A stretch of 42,529 nucleotides of DNA from an uncultured Prevotella sp. GTDB taxonomy: Bacteria > Bacteroidota > Bacteroidia > Bacteroidales > Bacteroidaceae. The stretch covers positions 1-42,529 of the forward strand of contig CALNBT010000161.1 in NCBI GenBank assembly GCA_937874345.1. The letters run 5' to 3'. The notes under the pieces were generated by a model. It was given only the letters and a program-made list of their open reading frames with translations, was not told the DNA's origin and ran no database searches. Each line of letters opens with the position of its first letter. Position 1 is the stretch's first letter. The translations under genes were made by a program, and so were the position numbers. This document shows positions 1 to 8,707 of this stretch, in pieces.

Positions 1-77
1 TCATTTTGCTCCCAATCTAAAATAACTCTGGGCAAAACTATAGAAAGTTCACCATTAAATCCTTTTCTACGTTTCAT
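1..77 (-). CDS. AraC-type transcriptional regulator, N-terminus only (cut by window edge)
   Basis: A reading frame starts with ATG at 75-77 on the minus strand and runs off the left edge with 25 complete codons. It begins MKRRKGFNGELSIVLPR. This resembles the start of the cupin-type AraC regulators of Bacteroidota, which typically open with a lysine/arginine-rich stretch, a GF-x-GE motif and a VLP segment before the sugar-binding cupin. It is transcribed divergently from the sugar transporter at 272, which is the usual position for the regulator of such a locus. The family call is inferred from a short segment; the DNA-binding domain lies outside the window. Confidence 0.5.
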   Translation of the reverse strand, partial: MKRRKGFNGELSIVLPRVILDWEQN

Positions 78-224
78 GACTTTGCGCGTTTATAGTCATA
101 TGATTAAAATTTTAAGATAACCGGTTGATTTAATAATTTAAATCCATTTGCGAAAATAATAATAATAGTTGAATTGTCCACTATATTATAATTTATTTTC
201 ATTAATTTCCATCTATAGAATTTC

Positions 225-232
225 TAACTTTG
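225..232 (+). promoter_or_regulatory. -7 promoter box (TAACTTTG) of the sugar transporter operon
   Basis: TAACTTTG matches the Bacteroidota -7 consensus TAnnTTTG and lies about 40 bases before the ATG at 272. No clear TTTG -33 box stands at the expected distance, which fits a promoter that needs an activator such as the divergent AraC-type protein. Confidence 0.6.
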
Positions 233-271
233 CCGTGGAATTTAAAATCTATCATCTAAAAAACGAATTAA

Positions 272-1666
272 ATGAATCGCTATTATCTTTTTTTTATATG
301 TCTTGTATCTGCTCTTGGAGGTCTACTTTTTGGTTATGATTGGGTTGTCATTGGTGGTGCTAAACCTTTCTATGAGTTATTCTTTAATATAGAAAGTTCA
401 CAATCTTTACAAGGATTAGCAATGGCTATCGCTTTAATTGGATGTATGATCGGGGCGATGGTGTGTGGTGCCTTGGCAGACAAGATGGGACGAAAATGGC
501 TTCTTGTTGTTTCTTCTTTATTGTTTTTAGCTTCTTCCTTCGGAACAGGTGCGGCAAAGACCTTTTCTATGTTCCTGATATTCCGCTTTTTCTGTGGAAT
601 AGGCATTGGACTTGCCTCTGGTCTATCCCCAATGTATATTGCCGAAGTTGCTCCGTCTAATATTCGTGGACGATTAGTTTCTCTTAACCAAATGGCTATC
701 GTTATTGGTATTTTAAGTGCACAAGTTGTAAATTGGCTTATTGCACAGCCAATTCCTGACGGATACACAGCTGCCGACATTTTACATTCTTGGAATGGAC
801 AAATAGCCTGGCGGTGGATGTTTTGGGCTGCGGCATTTCCTGCAGGAATTTTTATGATTTTATCATTGTTTATTCCTGAATCTCCGCGTTGGTTGATTAT
901 GAAAGGCAGAGAAAATGCTGCTTCTGGAATTCTAAAAAGAATTGGCGGTTCTGATTATGCATCTCAAGAATTAAATAGTGTCAAGAATACGATGGATGCG
1001 AGTAATGATAAACACCATATCAGCTTGGGTCAAGTCTTTAAGAAACCTTATCAGAGGATTATTTTGCTAGGAATATTTATTGCTGTTTTTCAACAATGGA
1101 GTGGCACAAATGTTATTTTTAATTATGCACAAGAGGTTTTTCAAAGTGCTGGGTTTACCATTAACAATATGTTCCTGAATATTGTGGTAACAGGAATAGC
1201 GAATGTTGTTTCAACGATTATTGCTATATTGGTTGTGGACCGTTTAGGTCGTCGACTGTTAATGTTGATAGGCGCGATAGGATTATGTGTACTTTATTTG
1301 TTGTTGGGTGTATGCTATTTCTATCATGTATCTGGCATATTTATGATTATCCTTGTCGTATCTGCAATATCTTGTTATGCATTGACATTAGGTCCATGTA
1401 CTTGGGTGCTTATATCAGAATTGTTTCCAAACAAGATGCGTGCGTTGGGAGTTTCTGTATGTACGTTTTCCTTATGGGTTGGCTCAACCACGCTCACATA
1501 TACCTTCCCCCTGCTGAACGCGTCATTAGGCAGTTGGGGAACATTTTGGATATACTCGTTGATTTGTGGTATTAGCTTTATCGTATTATATCATAAACTT
1601 CCTGAAACTAAGGATAAATCATTAGAAGAGATTGAAGAAAAGTTGATTGGTACAGTTGGACAGTAA
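272..1666 (+). CDS. MFS sugar porter family transporter
   Basis: This is a 464-residue inner-membrane sugar:H+ symporter of the major facilitator superfamily, sugar-porter family (XylE/GLUT relatives), with normal length and about twelve hydrophobic segments. Visible signatures are GGLLFGYDWVVIGGA (about 16-30, family consensus GYDxxVIsGA), the loop 2-3 motif GALADKMGRK (66-75), PESPRWL after helix 6, DRLGRR in loop 8-9, and PETKDKSLEEIEE at the C-terminus. The substrate cannot be told from sequence. It is followed after 75 bases by the DUF5107/TPR gene on the same strand, and a divergent AraC-type regulator begins at 77, so the three probably form one inducible carbohydrate locus. The start at 272 is the first ATG after a good promoter box and opens directly into helix 1. 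Confidence 0.92.
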   Translation: MNRYYLFFICLVSALGGLLFGYDWVVIGGAKPFYELFFNIESSQSLQGLAMAIALIGCMIGAMVCGALADKMGRKWLLVVSSLLFLASSFGTGAAKTFSMFLIFRFFCGIGIGLASGLSPMYIAEVAPSNIRGRLVSLNQMAIVIGILSAQVVNWLIAQPIPDGYTAADILHSWNGQIAWRWMFWAAAFPAGIFMILSLFIPESPRWLIMKGRENAASGILKRIGGSDYASQELNSVKNTMDASNDKHHISLGQVFKKPYQRIILLGIFIAVFQQWSGTNVIFNYAQEVFQSAGFTINNMFLNIVVTGIANVVSTIIAILVVDRLGRRLLMLIGAIGLCVLYLLLGVCYFYHVSGIFMIILVVSAISCYALTLGPCTWVLISELFPNKMRALGVSVCTFSLWVGSTTLTYTFPLLNASLGSWGTFWIYSLICGISFIVLYHKLPETKDKSLEEIEEKLIGTVGQ

Positions 1667-1741
1667 TGCTTTACATTGACTACCCAATATGTGTTTTCGT
1701 TTGAATAACAATGAATAAAATTTTAAATATATAAGAGTGAT

Positions 1742-4700
1742 ATGTTAGAAGTAAAAGCTTGGAGAGAAAAAGTTACAATTCCAACCTACGGAATAGGACA
1801 TCCAGAAAAAGCTCCAATGTTTATGGAAAATAGAGTTTATCAAGGTTCATCAGGGGTAGTATACCCATATCCTGTGATAGAGTCTATCTCTGACAAGGAA
1901 ACGCCAATAGATTATAACGCTATTTGGCTTGAAAATAAGTACATCAAGGTAATGATCCTACCTGAGTTAGGAGGTAGAATACAGATGGCTTATGATAAGA
2001 TAAAAAAACGTCATTTTGTATATTATAATCATGTGATAAAGCCTGCTCTAGTTGGTCTTGCTGGTCCTTGGATTTCGGGTGGTATCGAATTTAATTGGCC
2101 ACAACACCATCGTCCATCAACATTTATGCCTGTGGATTCAAGCATTGAAACATTTGAAGACGGATCTGTAACAGTGTGGGTAAGTGAGGTTGAGCGAATG
2201 TTTCATCAAAAAGGTATGGCAGGATTTACGTTACATCCTAATAGTGCCTATTTAGAAATAAAAGGTCGACTCTATAATCGTACAGATGTTCCACAAACCT
2301 TTCTTTGGTGGGCAAATCCTGCGGTAGCAGTTAATGATGACTACCAAAGTGTTTTTCCTCAGGATGTCAACGCTGTTTTCGATCATGGGAAGCGAGATGT
2401 TTCTACATTTCCAATAGCTACAGGTACATATTATAAGATGGATTATTCTGCAGGTGTGGACATATCCAATTATAAAAATATAAAAGTACCAACATCTTAT
2501 ATGGCTGTTAACTCTAAATACGACTTTGTCGGAGGGTATGAGAATGATAGTCAAGGTGGTATGTTACACGTTGCATCACACCATTTTTCACCAGGTAAGA
2601 AACAATGGACGTGGGGGAAAGGTGATTTCGGAAAGGCATGGGATCATAATCTTACTGATGAAGATGGTCCATACATAGAACTTATGGCCGGTGTCTATAC
2701 GGAAAATCAACCTGATTTCTCATGGTTGATGCCATATGAGGAAAAAGTTTTCACGCAGTACTTTATGCCGTATCGAGAATTAGGAATTGTAAAAAATGCA
2801 TCGCATAATCTTATCATGAATATTGAAGAGATTACTTTAGGGCGCGTGCGTCTTCGTGTTCAAGCAACGAATGATATCAAACTTCGTATTTTGGTGAAGG
2901 ATGATGAGGATAACATTCATTATAACGAACGCTTGACTCTTTCTCCCGAAAAATTGTTTGATCAAGAATTATCGGTTGATGGGACTGAATTCTCTTCTCT
3001 ATCGGTGTATTTATTCATTGTAAATGAGAATGGAGAAAAGCTTGATTTATATTGGCACTCTGAGCCAGACGACATCCGGCCTATACCTGATGCTGCGGTT
3101 GCTGCACAACGTCCTCAGGAAATTAAATCTTGCGAACAGCTATATCTAACAGGTTTACATCTAGAACAATATCGACATGCTACATTTAATCCTATGGATT
3201 ATTATGAAGAAGCTTTGCGACGTGATCCACTTGACTACAGATGTAATAATGCGATGGGATTGTTATTTTTACGTAAATGTCGTTTTGAATTGGCCGAAAA
3301 GTACCTACGCACAGCGGTAAAGGTCATAACCAAATTCAATCCTAATCCTTATGATGGAGAGCCCATATACAATTTGGCTTTGGCCTTGAAATATCAGGGA
3401 CAACTCCATGAAGCATATGAGCTGTTCTGGAAGTCTACTTGGAATAAAGCATGGGCAGATGCAGGTTATTTTGAAGCTGCCAAGATTTCAATTGCTCAAG
3501 GAAGATTAGATGATGCATTAGATGAGTTGAACCGATGCCTCAACAATCATTATCATAACCATAAGGCTCGTGCCATGAAGGCATCAGTACTTCGCTTATT
3601 AAACAGGCAAGAGGAGGCTTTAAAGCTTTGTGATGAGTCGTTAATTTTTGACAAGTTTAATGATTGTTGCCTGTATGAACGTTACCTTATCACGAAGAAA
3701 GAAAGCGATTTGAACGAACTGAAGCAACTGTTGAGAGGCTCTTCTTCAAATTATATAGAACTAGCTTTAGAATATATAGATTCAGGGCAAAAGGAAAATG
3801 CGATCAATATTCTAAAAATGTCAATAGCAGACGGTGTATCAACTCCAATGACCTACTATTACATCGGTTGGGTTGGCAATTCAACTGAAGCGTTTGACTA
3901 TGCAGAGTCGATGAATGGTGATTATTGTTTCCCTAATCGTCCTCAAGATGTCCTTGCTCTTGAAGCTGCCATGACCTACAATCCTAATTCATCGCACGCG
4001 TCATATTACTTGGGATGTCTTTATTTTGACAAGAGGCAGTATGATTTGGCAGGCAAATATTGGAACCTATCAGCAAAGAATAATGGAACATCACCACTTG
4101 TATGGCGTAATTTAGCATTACTTTCTTTTAATAAACTTAATGAAAAGGATACTGCATTATCCTATATGCAGAAATCTTTTGAACTGAATAAAAAGGATGC
4201 AAGAATATTAATGGAGTTAGATCAACTGTATGCACGAATGCAATGGCCTCCAGAAGATCGACTGAATTATTTGAAACAATTTCCTGATCTGATTGCAAAG
4301 CGTGATGATTTACTTCTGTCTCAAATTACATTGTTAAATCAAACCGGCAAGTATGAGGAGGCTTTGTCATTAATTGATAAGCATATTTTTCATCCATGGG
4401 AAGGCGGTGAAGGAAAAGTCCCTGCCCAATATCAATATGGCAGAATGAAATTATCCATAGAACTGATGCAAAAAGGTGAGTTCAAGTCTGCTATTAAACT
4501 ATTGGAAGACTGTTTAATCTATCCTTTAAATCTTGGTGAGGGAAAACTTGAAGGTGCAAAAGAAAACGATATTCATTATCTTTTGGGATGTGCATATGAG
4601 GGAGCTGGTGACATTGAGAAAGCTAAGATGTGGTTGAATAAGGCGGCTGAGGGAAATTTAGAACCTGTTGTTGCACTTTATTATAATGATACAAAACCAG

Positions 4701-5005
4701 ATAAAATTTATTATCAGGGTCTTGCACTTGCGAAACTCGGAAGGCAGGATGAAGCCAATAAATGTTTCTTCAAACTGATTAGCTATGGTAAAAAACATTT
4801 CTATGATAAATCACAGAAAGATTATTTTGCTGTATCATTACCTGATATGCAAATATGGATTGATAATTTGGATACGAGATTAAGAATGCATTGCCTTTAT
4901 ATGTTAGGGTTAGGTTATTTAGGAGCAGGTGATCAAAAACGCTCTGAATCCTATATACAGGAACTGAAGGAACTTGATATTAATTTTATGACAACAGCTT
5001 TTTGA
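1742..5005 (+). CDS. DUF5107 domain protein with long tetratricopeptide repeat region
   Basis: This is a large cytoplasmic protein of 1087 residues without a signal peptide. Residues about 30-340 look like the DUF5107 domain, a galactose-mutarotase-like beta-sandwich rich in Trp, with motifs such as LPELGGRIQMAYDK, GGIEFNWPQHHRPS and a conserved WANPAV segment. The remaining two thirds is helical with many TPR-like repeats (for example around 485-620 and 750-1050, with A-x-Y-Y-L-G-C-L-Y-type helices). In Bacteroidota such genes sit beside sugar porters, glycosidases and AraC regulators, as here. A role in recognising or processing the imported sugar is inferred; no catalytic activity can be assigned. 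Start ATG at 1742 follows a modest AAGAGTG purine stretch. Confidence 0.85.
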   Translation: MLEVKAWREKVTIPTYGIGHPEKAPMFMENRVYQGSSGVVYPYPVIESISDKETPIDYNAIWLENKYIKVMILPELGGRIQMAYDKIKKRHFVYYNHVIKPALVGLAGPWISGGIEFNWPQHHRPSTFMPVDSSIETFEDGSVTVWVSEVERMFHQKGMAGFTLHPNSAYLEIKGRLYNRTDVPQTFLWWANPAVAVNDDYQSVFPQDVNAVFDHGKRDVSTFPIATGTYYKMDYSAGVDISNYKNIKVPTSYMAVNSKYDFVGGYENDSQGGMLHVASHHFSPGKKQWTWGKGDFGKAWDHNLTDEDGPYIELMAGVYTENQPDFSWLMPYEEKVFTQYFMPYRELGIVKNASHNLIMNIEEITLGRVRLRVQATNDIKLRILVKDDEDNIHYNERLTLSPEKLFDQELSVDGTEFSSLSVYLFIVNENGEKLDLYWHSEPDDIRPIPDAAVAAQRPQEIKSCEQLYLTGLHLEQYRHATFNPMDYYEEALRRDPLDYRCNNAMGLLFLRKCRFELAEKYLRTAVKVITKFNPNPYDGEPIYNLALALKYQGQLHEAYELFWKSTWNKAWADAGYFEAAKISIAQGRLDDALDELNRCLNNHYHNHKARAMKASVLRLLNRQEEALKLCDESLIFDKFNDCCLYERYLITKKESDLNELKQLLRGSSSNYIELALEYIDSGQKENAINILKMSIADGVSTPMTYYYIGWVGNSTEAFDYAESMNGDYCFPNRPQDVLALEAAMTYNPNSSHASYYLGCLYFDKRQYDLAGKYWNLSAKNNGTSPLVWRNLALLSFNKLNEKDTALSYMQKSFELNKKDARILMELDQLYARMQWPPEDRLNYLKQFPDLIAKRDDLLLSQITLLNQTGKYEEALSLIDKHIFHPWEGGEGKVPAQYQYGRMKLSIELMQKGEFKSAIKLLEDCLIYPLNLGEGKLEGAKENDIHYLLGCAYEGAGDIEKAKMWLNKAAEGNLEPVVALYYNDTKPDKIYYQGLALAKLGRQDEANKCFFKLISYGKKHFYDKSQKDYFAVSLPDMQIWIDNLDTRLRMHCLYMLGLGYLGAGDQKRSESYIQELKELDINFMTTAF

Positions 5006-5345
5006 TTGGCTATAGACTCAACATATAGCCTCAACAGTACCCAGCTCTATCTTCACTCCAAAAGGCTGCGACTGGGTAAGATGTACTGAATCGTTATTAA
5101 ATCCAGTTCGGCTGCTATGATCAATAAATAAACTGTGTTGGCTATCAATGTATAGTCTTACAAAGTTAATTTTCATTCAGATATATTCATTGAATTAGCT
5201 GAAGTTAAATACAATAGGATAGATATCATCCCAGTCGGACAGGGTTGTGACGTTTAAAGAAAAGAAGAATCTCGACTATCTAATAATGGTAGTCGAGATT
5301 CTTCTTTGTAAAGTCTTCTAAACAGAAACGATTAGGAATCTAAAT
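5006..5345. other. Gene-free interval between DUF5107 gene and hisC
   Basis: This 340-base stretch lies between converging genes. It holds a short inverted repeat right after the DUF5107 stop (5008-5014 with 5024-5030), a nested dyad (CAGTACCCAG near 5035-5044 with CTGGGTA at 5072-5078 and GTACTG at 5083-5088), two short reading frames of unclear status, and the strong terminator at 5261-5307. The short frames are minus strand 5018-5176 (52 codons from ATG) and plus strand 5156-5257 (open, no ATG, ending IIPVGQGCDV). They may be remnants of a decayed gene. No intact gene is seen. Confidence 0.5.
5261..5307. terminator. Bidirectional hairpin terminator
   Basis: An 18-base perfect inverted repeat (5261-5278 with 5290-5307) has an 11-base loop. 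The outer stem is A/T-only and the centre G/C-containing (CTCGACTA/TAGTCGAG). It lies between the converging DUF5107 gene and hisC and would serve both strands. Confidence 0.85.
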
Positions 5346-6380
5346 TTATAATTTCCTAAGAGCTGCCAATAATTCATTATTTTCGGTTTTCGTGCCAACT
5401 GTAACGCGTAAACAATTCTCGCACAATGTAACTTTATGGCGATTCCTTACGATAATACCTTCATTGACCAAATAATTGTAAATAGTAGGTGCATCTGTCA
5501 TTTTGGCCAAGAAGAAATTTGCATCCGTTGGATAAATTTTGATACATTGGTCCAAATCAGAAAATGCTCGAATCAGTCTTGTACGTTCTTGTAACAAAGT
5601 CGTTACCCATTTCTCAACTTCAAACGTATCTTGCAGCGATATCAACGCTTGTTGTTGTGTCAATAAATTGATATTATATGGATATTTTACTTTATTAAAT
5701 AGTTCAATAATGGATTCATTTGCAAAGGCCATTCCTAATCTGATGGCAGCACAGCCCCATGCCTTGCTCATGGTGTTCAGTACGATCATATTGGGATATA
5801 GACCTAGATCTATGCGAAAAGGCTTTTCTGTTGAGAAGTCGCTGTACGCTTCATCAATAACGACAATTCCATCGAAATTGGTTAATACTTTTATGATTTC
5901 TTCCCGATCAAGATTGTTTCCAGTTGGATTGTTAGGGCTACATATCCATATAACCTTCGTATCCTTGTTGCAGACATTCAATATCTTGTCTGCAGACATC
6001 TGATAGTTTTCGTCTAACAGAACTGGGTTATAACCAACATTGTTTATTTCGGCACATACTTTGTACATGCCATAGGTCGGTTCGATGGCGACGACATTGT
6101 CTTTTTGAGGTTCACAGAAGATTCTGTAAACTAAGTCAATGGCTTCGTCGGATCCGTTTCCAAGAAAGATTTTGTTAGAAGGTATTCTTTTAACCTTGCT
6201 CAGTTTCTCTTTCAAATCCAACTGCAAGGGGTCAGGATACCTGTTTAAGGGCTTATTATATGGATTTTCGTTTGCATCTAAAAATACATGGGCTTCATGA
6301 CCGCTATATTCATTTCGAGCACTACTATAAGGCGCTAATGACCATATATTTGGACGAACTAATTGTTCTAATGGTTTCAT
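5346..6380 (-). CDS. hisC: Histidinol-phosphate aminotransferase
   Basis: This 344-residue, PLP-dependent fold-type I aminotransferase converts imidazole-acetol phosphate to histidinol phosphate in histidine biosynthesis. Visible features are the substrate-binding start (LDANENPYNKPLNRYPDP, residues 34-51), LGNGSDEAID (73-82), SPNNPTGN (148-155), DEAYSDF (176-182), and the PLP-lysine segment NTMSKAWGCAAIRLG with Lys206. Length is normal. It is the last gene of a minus-strand run hisG-hisD-hisC, with a 41-base gap after hisD, and is followed by the terminator at 5261-5307. Confidence 0.95.
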   Translation of the reverse strand: MKPLEQLVRPNIWSLAPYSSARNEYSGHEAHVFLDANENPYNKPLNRYPDPLQLDLKEKLSKVKRIPSNKIFLGNGSDEAIDLVYRIFCEPQKDNVVAIEPTYGMYKVCAEINNVGYNPVLLDENYQMSADKILNVCNKDTKVIWICSPNNPTGNNLDREEIIKVLTNFDGIVVIDEAYSDFSTEKPFRIDLGLYPNMIVLNTMSKAWGCAAIRLGMAFANESIIELFNKVKYPYNINLLTQQQALISLQDTFEVEKWVTTLLQERTRLIRAFSDLDQCIKIYPTDANFFLAKMTDAPTIYNYLVNEGIIVRNRHKVTLCENCLRVTVGTKTENNELLAALRKL

Positions 6381-6421
6381 TCGTTTGCTTGTTAGTTGTT
6401 GATGGTGTCACCAATCAACGG

Positions 6422-7711
6422 TTATCCTTCTTCAATTTGGTTCATTCGTATTCTCATGGCGTTGGCATGAGCTTCCAGTTGTTCGTTTTCTGCCATCAAC
6501 ACGACTGCTTTTCCAATGGATTTTACACCATCTTCAGATAGATGTTGAAAAGTAATCTTGCGAACATAACTGTCAAGATTAACGCCATTGTAAGCCTTCG
6601 CATAGCCATGGGTAGGTAATGTGTGGTTTGTGCCACTCGCATAGTCTCCTGCGCTTTCGCAAGCATATCTACCTAAAAATACACTTCCTGCATTCTCAAT
6701 CAGGTTTGCTATTGAGTTATAATCTTCCATTGCGATGATCAGATGTTCGGGAGCATACATATTACTCAGTTGTACAGCTTCTTGAACAGAATGGACAAGA
6801 ATAAATTGAGAATTCTCAAGCGCTTTCAAGGCAATATCATGTCTCGGAAGCACCGCCACTTGCCTTTCTACTTCATTGGCCACTTGGTCCAATACCTGTT
6901 CTGATGTCGTAATAAAGAAAACCTGAGAGTCAATGCCGTGTTCTGCTTGAGACAATAAATCTGCAGCGACAAAATCTGGTTGGCAGGTATCATCAGCAAT
7001 TACACATACCTCTGAAGGGCCAGCTGGCATGTCAATCGCTACATCATGAAGACTGACCTGTTGTTTGGCAGCCATCACATATTGGTTTCCTGGTCCAAAA
7101 ATCTTGTATACTTTTGGAACACTTTCAGTTCCATAGGCCATCGCACCAATGGCTTGAACACCACCAATTTTATAGATTTGATGTACACCAGCTATAGAAG
7201 CGGCCACCAAAATAGCTGGATTTACCTTTCCTTCGCGGTTGGGAGGGGTACAGAGTACGATTTCTTTACAACCTGCAATCTTGGCAGGTGTCGCCAACAT
7301 CAAGACTGTTGAAAAGAGGGGAGCCGTGCCTCCAGGAATATATAGTCCCACCTTTTCGATTGCGACACTTTTTTGCCAGCAAGTTACACCTGGTGAGGTT
7401 TCTATATTTTTACTTTGAAATTGTTGAGCTGTATGAAATACCTCAATATTATGATGGGCCAGAATCAGGGCTTCATATAGTTCTGAACTTACTGCGTTCT
7501 TAGCCCGATTGATTTCTTCTTCTGTGACAGCAAGTGAATCGAGGACCACATGGTCAAACATCTCTTCATACCTCTTGACAGCCTTGTCACCATGAACCTT
7601 AACTTCCTGCAGAACACTTTCTACAGTCGAGGATAATTGCGAAGCATCCAAGTGTGGGCGTTCGACAATCTCATTCCATTGGGATGGTTCTGGATATTTG
7701 ATAATATTCAT
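6422..7711 (-). CDS. hisD: Histidinol dehydrogenase
   Basis: This 429-residue zinc enzyme oxidises histidinol to histidine in two NAD-dependent steps. Recognisable segments are YIPGGTAPLFSTVLMLATPA, the glycine-rich KIGGVQAIGAMAYGT, IFGPGNQYVMAAKQ, DMPAGPSEVCVIAD, the catalytic and metal region DLLSQAEHGIDSQVFF, and the C-terminal SAGDYASGTNHTLPTHG. All regions are present and length is normal. It lies 29 bases downstream of hisG and 41 bases upstream of hisC in one transcription unit. Confidence 0.96.
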   Translation of the reverse strand: MNIIKYPEPSQWNEIVERPHLDASQLSSTVESVLQEVKVHGDKAVKRYEEMFDHVVLDSLAVTEEEINRAKNAVSSELYEALILAHHNIEVFHTAQQFQSKNIETSPGVTCWQKSVAIEKVGLYIPGGTAPLFSTVLMLATPAKIAGCKEIVLCTPPNREGKVNPAILVAASIAGVHQIYKIGGVQAIGAMAYGTESVPKVYKIFGPGNQYVMAAKQQVSLHDVAIDMPAGPSEVCVIADDTCQPDFVAADLLSQAEHGIDSQVFFITTSEQVLDQVANEVERQVAVLPRHDIALKALENSQFILVHSVQEAVQLSNMYAPEHLIIAMEDYNSIANLIENAGSVFLGRYACESAGDYASGTNHTLPTHGYAKAYNGVNLDSYVRKITFQHLSEDGVKSIGKAVVLMAENEQLEAHANAMRIRMNQIEEG

Positions 7712-7740
7712 ACAATTACTTTCCTTAGATGCTTGTTTAC

Positions 7741-8592
7741 TTATAAAATCATCTTTTCAATTGGCGTAACAAGGATACCTTGTGCCCCCAGCTCTTTCAG
7801 CTTTCCAATGATTTCCCAAAAACGCTTTTCATCAAGAACCGTATGAATAGAACACCAATCTTCGTCTGCGAGAGGGATGATGGTAGGACTTTTTATTCCT
7901 GGCAGCACATCCGTAATCTCTTTTAATTTGGATTTAGGTGCGTTCATCATCACGTATTTCTTGTCCTGAGCACTTCTAACGGCCTCAAATCTGAATAGCA
8001 TTTCATTAAGGGTCTGATGCTTTTCGTCATCCATGTTGAAATTACCAATCAGAACGGCCTCGCTTTTCATGACAACTTCAACCTCTTTCAGGTTGTTGCT
8101 GATCAATGTCGAACCAGAACTTACAATGTCAAAGATGGCATCAGAGAGTCCAATACCGGGGCTAATTTCGACAGAACCGGTAATGACATGGATATCAGCA
8201 TGAATATCATGTTCTTGCAAAAAAGTCTTCAGGATATGTGGATAAGATGTTGCAATTTTGCGGTTGTTAAACCACTCTAAGCCCTGGTAGTTGATATCTT
8301 TGGGCATTGCTAATGAAAGACGGCATTTGCTAAAACCTAAGCGAGAAATAATTTGGGCATTCTCGTGTCGTTCAACAAATTCATTCTCACCAACAATGCC
8401 AATATCGGCTACGCCATTGGCAACACTTTGCGGAATATCATCATCTCTGAGGTACAGCACTTCCAGCGGGAAATTGGTTGACTGAACCAAAAGCGTCCGT
8501 TTGGAGGCACCTACCTTAATGTCTGACTCTGATAAAAGATTCATTGTGTCATCACACAAACGACCTTTGGACTGAACGGCAATACGTAACAT
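7741..8592 (-). CDS. hisG: ATP phosphoribosyltransferase, long (self-regulated) form
   Basis: This enzyme catalyses the first, committed step of histidine synthesis, joining PRPP to ATP. The N-terminus MLRIAVQSKGRLCDDT, the GVADIGIVGENEF segment, and the PRPP-binding ISPGIGLSDAIFDIVSSGSTL are typical. At 283 residues it is the long form, carrying a C-terminal regulatory domain (about 210-283, VLPGIKSPTIIPL to the end) that normally gives histidine feedback inhibition, so no hisZ is needed. It is the promoter-proximal gene of hisGDC. The leader is short (about 25 bases), so there is no room for an attenuator of the enterobacterial kind. Confidence 0.96.
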   Translation of the reverse strand: MLRIAVQSKGRLCDDTMNLLSESDIKVGASKRTLLVQSTNFPLEVLYLRDDDIPQSVANGVADIGIVGENEFVERHENAQIISRLGFSKCRLSLAMPKDINYQGLEWFNNRKIATSYPHILKTFLQEHDIHADIHVITGSVEISPGIGLSDAIFDIVSSGSTLISNNLKEVEVVMKSEAVLIGNFNMDDEKHQTLNEMLFRFEAVRSAQDKKYVMMNAPKSKLKEITDVLPGIKSPTIIPLADEDWCSIHTVLDEKRFWEIIGKLKELGAQGILVTPIEKMIL

Positions 8593-8623
8593 GTAAATAC
8601 TTATTAGTTCTTAAAATATCATG

Positions 8624-8654
8624 CAAATATAATTAAATGTGGCGACTTATGCAA
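8624..8654 (-). promoter_or_regulatory. hisGDC promoter
   Basis: On the minus strand TTGC (8651-8654) is followed after 19 bases by TATATTTG (8624-8631), a good match to the Bacteroidota -33/-7 pattern. The -7 box ends about 31 bases before the hisG ATG. It lies back to back with the promoter of the transglycosylase gene. Confidence 0.7.
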
Positions 8655-8663
8655 GAATTGTTG

Positions 8664-8671
8664 TATTTTTG
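8664..8671 (+). promoter_or_regulatory. -7 promoter box of the transglycosylase gene
   Basis: TATTTTTG fits TAnnTTTG and lies 36 bases before the ATG at 8708. The -33 element is not obvious. It is divergent from, and closely packed against, the hisG promoter. Confidence 0.55.
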
Positions 8672-8707
8672 CCTTGTTAATGACTTGAGTCTACTAGCGA
8701 TTAGTTA

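Noticed and set aside
370..780. 136-codon minus-strand frame inside the sugar porter gene
   Set aside because: It is antisense to a well-recognised transporter and has no family features.
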